Source: Candidatus Odinarchaeota archaeon
GTDB lineage: Archaea; Asgardarchaeota; JAGGXT01
Length of the DNA stretch: 7,996 nt
NCBI GenBank assembly: GCA_021162905.1
Contig: JAGGXT010000371.1
Coordinates: 1 to 7,996, forward strand
Direction of reading: 5' to 3'
Shown here: piece after piece, positions 1 through 4,984 of the stretch
Layout of the letters: each line of letters starts with the position of its first letter
How positions within the stretch are numbered: the first letter of the stretch is position 1
Made by a program: the position numbers and the translations under genes
Notes under the pieces: model-generated
The model's input: the letters and a program-made list of their open reading frames with translations, nothing else
Database searches by the model: none
Told to the model about the DNA's origin: nothing

Positions 1-1
1 T

Positions 2-37
2 GGAGAGTCCATAGGAAGAGTCTTTAAGGAGCTGTAA
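2..37 (+). CDS. Possible C-terminal tail of an upstream gene cut by the window edge
   Basis: Frame 2 reads GESIGRVFKEL and then TAA. The other two + frames stop sooner or give less protein-like peptides. Only eleven codons are present, so no family can be named. If real, this gene converges on the minus-strand gene ending at 97, with about 60 nt between the stop codons. The call rests only on the plausible helical composition of the peptide, and the frame could be open by chance. Confidence 0.3.
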   Translation, partial: GESIGRVFKEL

Positions 38-96
38 TTAACTGGTTACAAACAAGCAAAAGCTACTTAGTGCTCTTATGTAAATAATAGATTTAT

Positions 97-492
97 CTAA
101 CTAATTTTATCCTCTATGGACTCTAGAAAACTAAATGAATATATCCATTTTCCGTCTTTGTATTCTGCATTAAATTTCACTGGGAATGATGGAATTCCAA
201 TGTTTTTATTGAGTAGGAAATACAATAATGAGATCATTGGAAATGGAAGATGGGCCCACGAATCATCATTTCTAATTTTTTCATCTATATAGTTACTGCT
301 TTCTTCTTCAATCATTTCAATTGTTAGATTACTACCTTTTGCATCAATATTAATCGAGGATACTGGAAGCAAGCACTGTTTGCAAGCAGAAATTGTATAG
401 TCTATTATGCCACTTAATGTTTTTTCCTCACACGGTTTTATAGCACCCATCTTAACTAGTAGATCATAAAGTGTTTTTCCCATATCTCTCAT
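97..492 (-). CDS. Hypothetical protein, 131 aa from the first ATG; probably part of a longer frame
   Basis: I do not recognise this protein with certainty. From the ATG at 492 it encodes 131 residues: an N-terminal helix (MRDMGKTLYDLLVKMG), a short segment with two cysteines (ACKQC), a beta-like stretch (SSINIDAKGSNLTIEMI), a hydrophobic helix near PFPMISLLYFLL, and a C-terminal hairpin ending in WIYSFSFLE. The helix, strand, helix, hairpin order recalls the V4R ligand-binding fold of archaeal regulators, but this is only a visual resemblance. It is the only substantial gene here without GGTG before its ATG. The frame remains open upstream to 609 and that extension looks coding, so 492 may be an internal methionine. 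It lies downstream of cofD on the same strand and could be co-transcribed with it. A second in-frame ATG is at 483. Confidence 0.6.
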   Translation of the reverse strand: MRDMGKTLYDLLVKMGAIKPCEEKTLSGIIDYTISACKQCLLPVSSINIDAKGSNLTIEMIEEESSNYIDEKIRNDDSWAHLPFPMISLLYFLLNKNIGIPSFPVKFNAEYKDGKWIYSFSFLESIEDKIS

Positions 493-609
493 AGCTGATA
501 TAAAGGCAAGACCTAAAAATCTTCGAACAGTTTTCCAACCTGATAGAATGTACGCAAATAGCCCATTTAAGTTACTTATCGGAATATATTGATTCCTATT
601 ACTTATTAT
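493..609 (-). other. In-frame open extension of the 131-aa gene, lacking a standard start codon
   Basis: In the same frame as the gene ending at 97, 39 more codons are open after a TAG at 612-610. They include GLFAYILSGWKTVRRFLG and FISA, a helical, protein-like composition. No ATG, GTG or TTG occurs in frame. The first two codons (609-607 and 606-604) are both ATA, 4 and 7 nt after a GGTG core at 617-614. That is where a start codon would be expected by comparison with the other genes. Explanations are a non-standard ATA start, a mutated or misread ATG, or a decayed gene. The full product would be about 169-170 residues. Confidence 0.45.
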
Positions 610-613
610 CTAT

Positions 614-617
614 CACC
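614..617 (-). promoter_or_regulatory. GGTG Shine-Dalgarno core without a standard start codon
   Basis: The minus strand reads GGTGATAG directly before ATA ATA, which opens the long frame ending at 97. The same GGTG core precedes the ATG of every other full gene here by 5-7 nt. No ATG, GTG or TTG follows it at a usable distance in an open frame. Confidence 0.4.
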
Positions 618-670
618 GAGTTTTTATCGAATACAATTAAGCCTCTTTTCAACTGTAAAATTCTGAGATT

Positions 671-1600
671 TTAAATTTTATGAATAACAACGCTAGCAAG
701 CCTTTTTTTGTCTTCAAGTGTTTTCATTATTGTATTTGTTACTACAACCTCAATACCCAGCTCACTTTCAATTTCTTCTTTCAGGTGAGCATCTATGTTA
801 TCGATTACAAAAACATCAAGAAAATCCGAATATAATCTTGCAACGCCCTTGGCTGAAACCTCATGCCCCAAGCTCTTTAAAAGTCTATCCGCTGGGCCTT
901 TAATTGTTTTTCCACCAATTATTGGACTAATTGCAACTTTTTTCGCTTTTGAGCTTATGATTGCCTCTCTAATTCCCTTTACAGACAAAATAGGTGCGAT
1001 GCTCACAATTGGATTGCTAGGTGCTATTATTATCCCATCAGCTTCTTCTATTGCTTCAATAACACCGGGTGCAGGTTTTGCATTCTCTATTCCCTCAAAC
1101 TTCACCTCGTAGACCTCAACTTGATATTTATGCTTCACAAAATATTCTTCAAAAGCCAACTCGCCCATCTCAGTAATCAGTTTGGTCCTAACAAAAGCAT
1201 TTGTCATGGGTATAATCTTTGTTTTTACGCCCCATGCTTTTCTTATGTTATCCGTTATCTCTGCAAGAGTATATCCATTTTTCAATAAATATGTTCTATG
1301 AATATGAGTTGCAAGGTCTTTGTCTCCAAGCTTGAACCATGTTTCATGACCGTATTTGGCCAATATTGATTGGCAATTAAATGTTTCATCCTCAAATCCC
1401 CATCCTTGCTTTTTATTCACAACGCCAGCTAATGTGTAAATAACAATATCAACATCGGGAGATACATAAAGACCGTAAAATTCATCGTCATCGCCAGTGT
1501 TAACAATCGCTGTTACGCTTTCTGGATCAACAACATTTACCAACCCTTCCAAAAATCTGGCAGCTCCGACTCCACCACAAAGAACTACATATTTTTTCAT
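671..1600 (-). CDS. cofD: 2-phospho-L-lactate / phosphoenolpyruvate transferase of coenzyme F420 synthesis (CofD/FbiA family)
   Basis: CofD/FbiA moves a phospholactyl or enolpyruvyl-phospho group from its guanosine diphosphate carrier to the deazaflavin Fo, giving F420-0 or dehydro-F420-0 in the cytoplasm. The 309 residues have the family motifs in order: GGVGAARFLEGL (9-20), NTGDDDEFYGLYVSPDVD (34-51, with metal-binding acidic residues), QGWGFEDETF (65-74), LGDKDLATH (91-99), APSNPIVSIAPI (193-204), SPIIGG (225-230) and FLDVFVIDN (260-268). Length is normal. The N-terminal half, especially GGVGAARFL, GWG and WFKLGDKDLATH, resembles actinobacterial FbiA more than the methanogen GGTGTPKL type; the C-terminus looks archaeal. 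I chose the ATG at 1600, which overlaps the reductase stop as ATGA and has GGTGG 5 nt ahead. An in-frame GTG at 1609 would give 312 residues. Translation is probably coupled to the upstream reductase. Confidence 0.93.
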   Translation of the reverse strand: MKKYVVLCGGVGAARFLEGLVNVVDPESVTAIVNTGDDDEFYGLYVSPDVDIVIYTLAGVVNKKQGWGFEDETFNCQSILAKYGHETWFKLGDKDLATHIHRTYLLKNGYTLAEITDNIRKAWGVKTKIIPMTNAFVRTKLITEMGELAFEEYFVKHKYQVEVYEVKFEGIENAKPAPGVIEAIEEADGIIIAPSNPIVSIAPILSVKGIREAIISSKAKKVAISPIIGGKTIKGPADRLLKSLGHEVSAKGVARLYSDFLDVFVIDNIDAHLKEEIESELGIEVVVTNTIMKTLEDKKRLASVVIHKI

Positions 1601-2223
1601 TCTATCCACCTTGCAATCTCGTTAATTGATTTTCTGGGTGGAGGTGGTGGAGCATTTTCATAGTAACCTACTTCCAATATAGCTTGTGGCTCCCAGTTCT
1701 CTGGAATTCCTAAAACTTTTTTAACTATATCGGGGGCAAAAAGTGGTGCGCATCTCCAACAAACTCCCAAACCAAGCGTGTGTGCCATTAAAAGTATATT
1801 TTGTATTGCTAACGCAACACTTTGTATTGCCATTGTTCTTTCTGCATTATTTCTAAACTCATCTGGATATTTATCCATTTCTTCCATTGTCATGCATACG
1901 AGGATTAGGACCGGAGCACTTATAAAACGTTTAATCGAGCTCTCTACTTTTGTTTTAATAAAGTCTTCTGGAAGCCCGTTTCTTTCCAAATCTTCTTTTA
2001 ATTTTCTGGCCATCGCATATGCGAGTTCTTCTTTAGTTTTTTGATTCATAATCACCACAAAACGCCATGGTTGTCTATTATGTGCAGATGGGGCCCATCT
2101 TGCAGCCTCCAGCAGTTTCTCAATAATTTCTCGCTCAACTGGCTTATTTAGGAAAACACGAATAGTTCTTCGGCTCTTTATAATTTCGAGCAGTTTTTCA
2201 CTATTTCCGTGAATATTATTCAT
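1597..2223 (-). CDS. FbiB C-terminal-like FMN nitroreductase; candidate dehydro-F420-0 reductase
   Basis: This 208-residue protein has the nitroreductase fold: SRRTIRVF (17-24, FMN phosphate contact), the APSAHNRQPWRF loop (44-55), QNILL (141-145), GLGVCW (151-156) and a final VGY strand (185-187). Compared from memory, it matches the C-terminal domain of mycobacterial FbiB well: DL..NGLPEDFI (78-89), APVLILV (103-109), YPDEFRNNAERTM (119-131), LFAPDIV (161-167) and NWEPQAILEVGY (176-187) all have counterparts there. That domain binds FMN and reduces dehydro-F420-0. Unlike FbiB, no gamma-glutamyl ligase domain is attached. The stop codon overlaps cofD by ATGA, which supports a role on CofD's product. 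The ATG at 2223 follows GGTGA by 5 nt; a GTG at 2232 is the alternative. A general flavin reductase with another substrate remains possible. The run of five prolines near the C-terminus (192-196) is unusual. Confidence 0.82.
   Translation of the reverse strand: MNNIHGNSEKLLEIIKSRRTIRVFLNKPVEREIIEKLLEAARWAPSAHNRQPWRFVVIMNQKTKEELAYAMARKLKEDLERNGLPEDFIKTKVESSIKRFISAPVLILVCMTMEEMDKYPDEFRNNAERTMAIQSVALAIQNILLMAHTLGLGVCWRCAPLFAPDIVKKVLGIPENWEPQAILEVGYYENAPPPPPRKSINEIARWIE
1606..1610 (-). promoter_or_regulatory. Shine-Dalgarno site GGTGG for cofD
   Basis: GGTGG lies 5 nt before the ATG at 1600, inside the final codons of the nitroreductase gene. It overlaps the alternative GTG at 1609, so it favours the ATG. 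Confidence 0.7.
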
Positions 2224-2228
2224 TATAT

Positions 2229-2233
2229 TCACC
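2229..2233 (-). promoter_or_regulatory. Shine-Dalgarno site GGTGA for the nitroreductase gene
   Basis: GGTGA lies 5 nt before the ATG at 2223 and overlaps the in-frame GTG at 2232. It therefore sets the start at 2223. Confidence 0.7.
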
Positions 2234-2297
2234 AGACATATTCATCAAACAAAATCATAATGATTATTATCATGAGTTCTTTTTAACTTTAGGATTT

Positions 2298-2305
2298 CTA
2301 TATAG
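2298..2305 (-). promoter_or_regulatory. Possible TATA box of the reductase-cofD transcript
   Basis: CTATATAG is a perfect palindrome in the divergent intergenic region. On the minus strand it would place transcription initiation near 2274, giving a leader of about 50 nt before the ATG at 2223. An AT-rich stretch nearer the gene could serve instead. Confidence 0.3.
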
Positions 2306-2318
2306 TAAAAGTTATTTC

Positions 2319-2331
2319 TTTTTATATCCAT
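2319..2331 (+). promoter_or_regulatory. TATA-box promoter of the M20 peptidase gene
   Basis: TTTTTATATCCAT contains an archaeal TATA-like core. Its centre, near 2325, predicts a start of transcription near 2351 and a leader of about 20 nt that includes the GGTGG site. The same 13-mer occurs upstream of the UbiD gene on the other strand. Confidence 0.5.
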
Positions 2332-2359
2332 TCAACTAAAAAATTCTGTAACATAGATG

Positions 2360-2364
2360 GGTGG
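2360..2364 (+). promoter_or_regulatory. Shine-Dalgarno site GGTGG for the M20 gene
   Basis: GGTGG lies 6 nt before the ATG at 2371. An in-frame TTG at 2368 is closer than is typical here and less likely to be the start. Confidence 0.65.
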
Positions 2365-2370
2365 TTATTG

Positions 2371-3732
2371 ATGACCATTCCTACGTTGGAGAAGAGTGAT
2401 CATGAAATAGGTAATGAGGTTGCAAAAATATTATCTGACCTCATAAGGATAGATACCTCAAATCCTCCCGGGAATGAGACAAAAGCCGCTGAATATCTAT
2501 ACAAACTGCTGGAAAAAGAGGGAATTGAAGGAGAAATCGTAGAGAGCGCAGAGAATAGAGGAAACCTTATAGTGAAGTTACAAGGGAAAAATCCAGGAAA
2601 GAACATTATGTTACTAAGTCACTTAGATGTTGTTCCTGCAAATCCAAATGATTGGAAAGTTCATCCATTTAGCGGAGAAATAAAGGACGGTTTTGTTTGG
2701 GGAAGAGGTGCTATTGACTGTAAAGGACTTGTAGCAATTCAAGTTTGGGCACTGTTAGAACTTGTAAGAAATGGTTATCAAAGAGAACATGGAGATATAA
2801 TATTTGTTGCATCTGCTGATGAGGAAAGAGGATCTACCTATGGTGTTAAATGGCTTGTAGAGAATAGACCAGAGATTCTCAAAGTAGATTACCTTATTAC
2901 AGAGGGGGGAGGTTTTTGCATTCCAATTAATGGAAAAAATAAATACTTTATTGAAGTAGCCCAGAAAAACGTGTGCTGGTTAAAATTAAAAGTTAAAGGA
3001 AGACCTGGACATGGCTCTTTACCAGGATTAGAGGAAACTTCTATCGTTAAAGCTTCCAAAATTGTTGAGAAACTTTACAAATATAAAACGCCGATAGAGT
3101 TTCATAAGATAACGAGAACTATGATGTATGAAATGTTAGAGAAAAAAGGACTTATAAGAAGGCTTTTGATGTTTAAACCGCTTACGGATAGAATTTTAAG
3201 AGCTTATTACAAGAGAGATCCGGGGACTGCTGCCTTTTTAAATGGAATTCTGAGAGATACTATTACACCAACCATAATCAAAGGTGGTTATAAAGAGAAT
3301 GTGATCCCCGAAGAAACTGAAATAACCATAGACTCTAGGTTGCTTCCTGGTAAGGAGTATAAGGACCTAATAAATCATCTTAAAAAGGCTTTGGGAGAAA
3401 AAATATTTTCACAGATTGAAATAGAAAAGGTTGTGGTTGGTATAGGCTCGTACTTTTCTGAATATGAGGGTAACATTTTTTACAATACTATTGCAACAAT
3501 AATGAAAGAGTTGGATCCAAAGTCTAAGCTGGTCCCTCTTTTGATAACTGGTGGAACAGACAGCCGATTCTTTAGGGCTCATGGAACAACAGCATTTGGC
3601 TTTCAACCACTATTTCCAGATATTTCTGTAAGTGAAGTTTTTAAGATGATTCATGGAATCGATGAAAGAATCTCTATAAGAAGCTTAGTACTCGGTGCAA
3701 AGTTTATGTATAAACTATTAACAAGCATTTGA
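2371..3732 (+). CDS. M20 family metallopeptidase / amidohydrolase (ArgE/DapE/ACY1/CPG2 type)
   Basis: A cytoplasmic di-zinc hydrolase that cleaves an amide bond in an N-acyl amino acid or small peptide; the exact substrate cannot be read from the sequence. The 453 residues open with the family segment RIDTSNPPGNE (26-36). The metal and catalytic set is complete: SHLDVVP with His84, GRGAIDCKG with Asp116, ADEE with catalytic Glu151 and metal Glu152, TEGGG with Glu178, and the late His428 in MIHGIDE. The lid or dimerisation domain begins near residue 198 and carries RPGHGS (His214); TGGTDSRFFR near the C-terminus is also typical. The length matches the larger peptidase-like members rather than the roughly 370-residue ArgE or DapE enzymes. 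No amino-acid biosynthesis gene lies alongside, so an arginine or lysine role is not supported by context. It is transcribed alone, divergent from the reductase-cofD unit. Confidence 0.9.
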   Translation: MTIPTLEKSDHEIGNEVAKILSDLIRIDTSNPPGNETKAAEYLYKLLEKEGIEGEIVESAENRGNLIVKLQGKNPGKNIMLLSHLDVVPANPNDWKVHPFSGEIKDGFVWGRGAIDCKGLVAIQVWALLELVRNGYQREHGDIIFVASADEERGSTYGVKWLVENRPEILKVDYLITEGGGFCIPINGKNKYFIEVAQKNVCWLKLKVKGRPGHGSLPGLEETSIVKASKIVEKLYKYKTPIEFHKITRTMMYEMLEKKGLIRRLLMFKPLTDRILRAYYKRDPGTAAFLNGILRDTITPTIIKGGYKENVIPEETEITIDSRLLPGKEYKDLINHLKKALGEKIFSQIEIEKVVVGIGSYFSEYEGNIFYNTIATIMKELDPKSKLVPLLITGGTDSRFFRAHGTTAFGFQPLFPDISVSEVFKMIHGIDERISIRSLVLGAKFMYKLLTSI

Positions 3733-3876
3733 GATATAGTGATAATTGCTAGAAGAAGTCTTACCTATGTATAGATAGTAATCACTTTAAAGAGCAGAAT
3801 ACTCTGGATCGGAGAAAAAGCGACACTTACTTTAAGCAAAAAGTGAATATAATATCATCTTAGTGGTATCCTTAAA

Positions 3877-3881
3877 GGTGG
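3877..3881 (+). promoter_or_regulatory. Shine-Dalgarno site GGTGG for the CDC48-N-like membrane protein gene
   Basis: GGTGG lies 5 nt before the ATG at 3887. It makes the upstream in-frame GTG at 3863 unlikely as a start. Confidence 0.65.
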
Positions 3882-3886
3882 AAGGA

Positions 3887-4396
3887 ATGAGAAAAGTAAT
3901 AAAATTAGAGGTTGCAGAGGCGGATAATAGAGATGTTGATGAGGAAATAGTTAGAATATATAGACCAGCTAGAAGAGTAATAGGGATAACTAATGAGGAA
4001 ATGCTCAAGCAGCCACTAGTTACTATTAAGAATCCGAAAAATAATAGAATGGTAACCGTAAGAACCAGCGTAGCTCTTGATTCACAAAAAGATTCAACTA
4101 AAATATTCATGAACTGGATGATAAGAGCAAAGTTGGGTGTTGAAATAGATGATACTGTAATTGTTAGTAAGGCCTCAAATTATGAAAATTTAAAGTATAA
4201 GCTTTCTCACCTTGGAGATTCTTTCTTCTTTGGTATAATTTTTGCGCTGGTTATTATCGGATCAGACTTCTTCAGATACATAGCTGCGTTGCTGATAGCA
4301 GATGCACCATCAACACTCATTACGTTATTAGGTGATTTTGTTTCCTTATTGATATGGTTATCCGTATTTCTTATAACTAGAAAAATTAAAACATGA
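3887..4396 (+). CDS. Membrane-anchored protein with a CDC48 N-domain-like barrel and two transmembrane helices
   Basis: The 169-residue product has two parts. Residues 1-96 resemble the N-terminal double-psi barrel of CDC48/VAT ATPases: it opens with KLEVAEADNRDVDEEIVRI (6-24) and closes with IRAKLGVEIDDTVIVSKA (79-96), close to the archaeal form LGVxxGDxVxVxKA. The middle, including TIKNPKNNRMVTVR (46-59), would supply further strands. Residues 113-164 hold two hydrophobic helices (about 113-137 and 143-164) separated by a short APST turn, followed by basic RKIKT. Lysines before helix 1 and after helix 2 suggest that both ends are cytoplasmic. No AAA+ domain is present. In CDC48/VAT the N-domain handles substrates or adaptors, so a membrane adaptor is a reasonable guess but only inference. 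It starts at the ATG after GGTGG and converges with the next gene, 9 nt between stops. Confidence 0.75.
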   Translation: MRKVIKLEVAEADNRDVDEEIVRIYRPARRVIGITNEEMLKQPLVTIKNPKNNRMVTVRTSVALDSQKDSTKIFMNWMIRAKLGVEIDDTVIVSKASNYENLKYKLSHLGDSFFFGIIFALVIIGSDFFRYIAALLIADAPSTLITLLGDFVSLLIWLSVFLITRKIKT

Positions 4397-4398
4397 GC

Positions 4399-4410
4399 TT
4401 TTTATTTATT
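4399..4410 (+). terminator. Probable oligo-T terminator after the membrane protein gene
   Basis: TTTTTATTTATT begins 2 nt after the TGA of the + strand gene. Archaeal termination commonly needs only a T-rich stretch in the non-template strand. It overlaps the last codons of the convergent gene. Confidence 0.4.
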
Positions 4411-4822
4411 CGCTCTCATCAATTTCTCTTATTAATGGCTTTTTAGTACCTTTATCTATCATGGATAGAAGACTTGCTCCCTCTTTTTTCTTGGGTTTTT
4501 CCTCTTCACCTCTCTTTTTCTCTTCCTCAGAGATCTCTTTTATTAATGATACTTCCTCTACTCTTCCTTTCTCATCTTCGATTATTATTTTCGCTCCGGG
4601 ATATTGCTGCTGAAGTTGGGATTTTAGTGCGCTCTTATCTACATTGCCAAATGCCTTAACTCTAACTATTGGTTTGTCGCCAGAATAAGTAACTTGAACC
4701 GAGTAACCAGTACTTCCTTCAAACCCCTCTTCAAATCCCTTTTCAAAAATGGATTCTATGTCTGAAAAGAAGTCCCCCATAATAGCCTCAAATAAGCTTC
4801 TTGGTCTTTTCTTTTTAGTCAT
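4406..4822 (-). CDS. Conserved-looking archaeal protein of unknown function, 138 aa, charged C-terminus
   Basis: I do not know a function for this protein. It begins with a basic stretch (MTKKKRPR) and an amphipathic helix rich in Phe and acidic residues (SLFEAIMGDFFSDIESIFEK, 9-28). A compact domain follows: GYSVQVTYSGDKPIVRVKAF (39-58), then GNVDKSALKSQLQQQYPGAKI. The strand, strand, helix, YPGAKI pattern recalls small conserved proteins of hyperthermophilic archaea that I remember only loosely. From about residue 95 it turns into a Lys/Glu-rich linker (SEEEKKRGEEEKPKKKEG) ending in KPLIREIDE, which may be a short peptide-like tail. There is no signal peptide or membrane segment, so it should be cytoplasmic. 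The start at 4822 follows GGTGA by 5 nt; GTG at 4831 and ATG at 4828 are in-frame alternatives. It is probably a single-gene transcript. Confidence 0.75.
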   Translation of the reverse strand: MTKKKRPRSLFEAIMGDFFSDIESIFEKGFEEGFEGSTGYSVQVTYSGDKPIVRVKAFGNVDKSALKSQLQQQYPGAKIIIEDEKGRVEEVSLIKEISEEEKKRGEEEKPKKKEGASLLSMIDKGTKKPLIREIDESE

Positions 4823-4827
4823 ACTCA

Positions 4828-4832
4828 TCACC
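4828..4832 (-). promoter_or_regulatory. Shine-Dalgarno site GGTGA for the 138-aa protein gene
   Basis: GGTGA lies 5 nt before the ATG at 4822 and overlaps the upstream GTG (4831) and ATG (4828). It therefore favours 4822. Confidence 0.65.
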
Positions 4833-4882
4833 TTTACATAAATTTGTTTCCATAGTAAATTTAATTTTTCCCTTTTATGTAA

Positions 4883-4890
4883 TTATATAA
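4883..4890 (-). promoter_or_regulatory. Probable TATA box of the 138-aa protein gene
   Basis: On the minus strand TTTTATATAATT contains the palindromic TTATATAA. Initiation about 26 nt downstream, near 4860, gives a leader of about 37 nt before the ATG at 4822. Confidence 0.4.
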
Positions 4891-4933
4891 AATTGATATC
4901 TGAAAATGTTAAATGACCGAAATCGGGCACAAA

Positions 4934-4944
4934 TTTTTATTTAA
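4934..4944 (+). promoter_or_regulatory. Probable TATA box of the amidohydrolase gene
   Basis: TTTTTATTTAA lies about 40-50 nt before the ATG at 4985. Initiation near 4966 gives a leader of about 19 nt that includes the GGTGA site. Confidence 0.4.
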
Positions 4945-4975
4945 GGAGGATATTGTAGTTTGAACTAAGACCAGT

Positions 4976-4980
4976 GGTGA
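4976..4980 (+). promoter_or_regulatory. Shine-Dalgarno site GGTGA for the amidohydrolase gene
   Basis: GGTGA lies 4 nt before the ATG at 4985, which fixes that start. Confidence 0.65.
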
Positions 4981-4984
4981 TAAA

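Noticed and set aside
520..530. GTTCGAA on the minus strand, resembling a tRNA T-loop
   Set aside because: No matching acceptor, D or anticodon stem is found around it, and it lies inside a coding-like frame.
718..1112. Plus-strand open frames opposite cofD (61 and 105 aa)
   Set aside because: They are shadows of a clearly conserved minus-strand gene, have no GGTG site and give no recognisable domains.
3733..3886. Intergenic region before the membrane protein gene as a possible small RNA or riboswitch
   Set aside because: Only short AT-rich repeats such as ACTTTAA and CTATGTATAG are visible; no stable stem or known riboswitch pattern was found.
3409..4110. Minus-strand frames opposite the M20 gene and the CDC48-N-like membrane protein gene
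   Set aside because: Both lie antisense to well-supported genes, are low complexity in Ser, Leu and Ile, and lack ribosome-binding sites.
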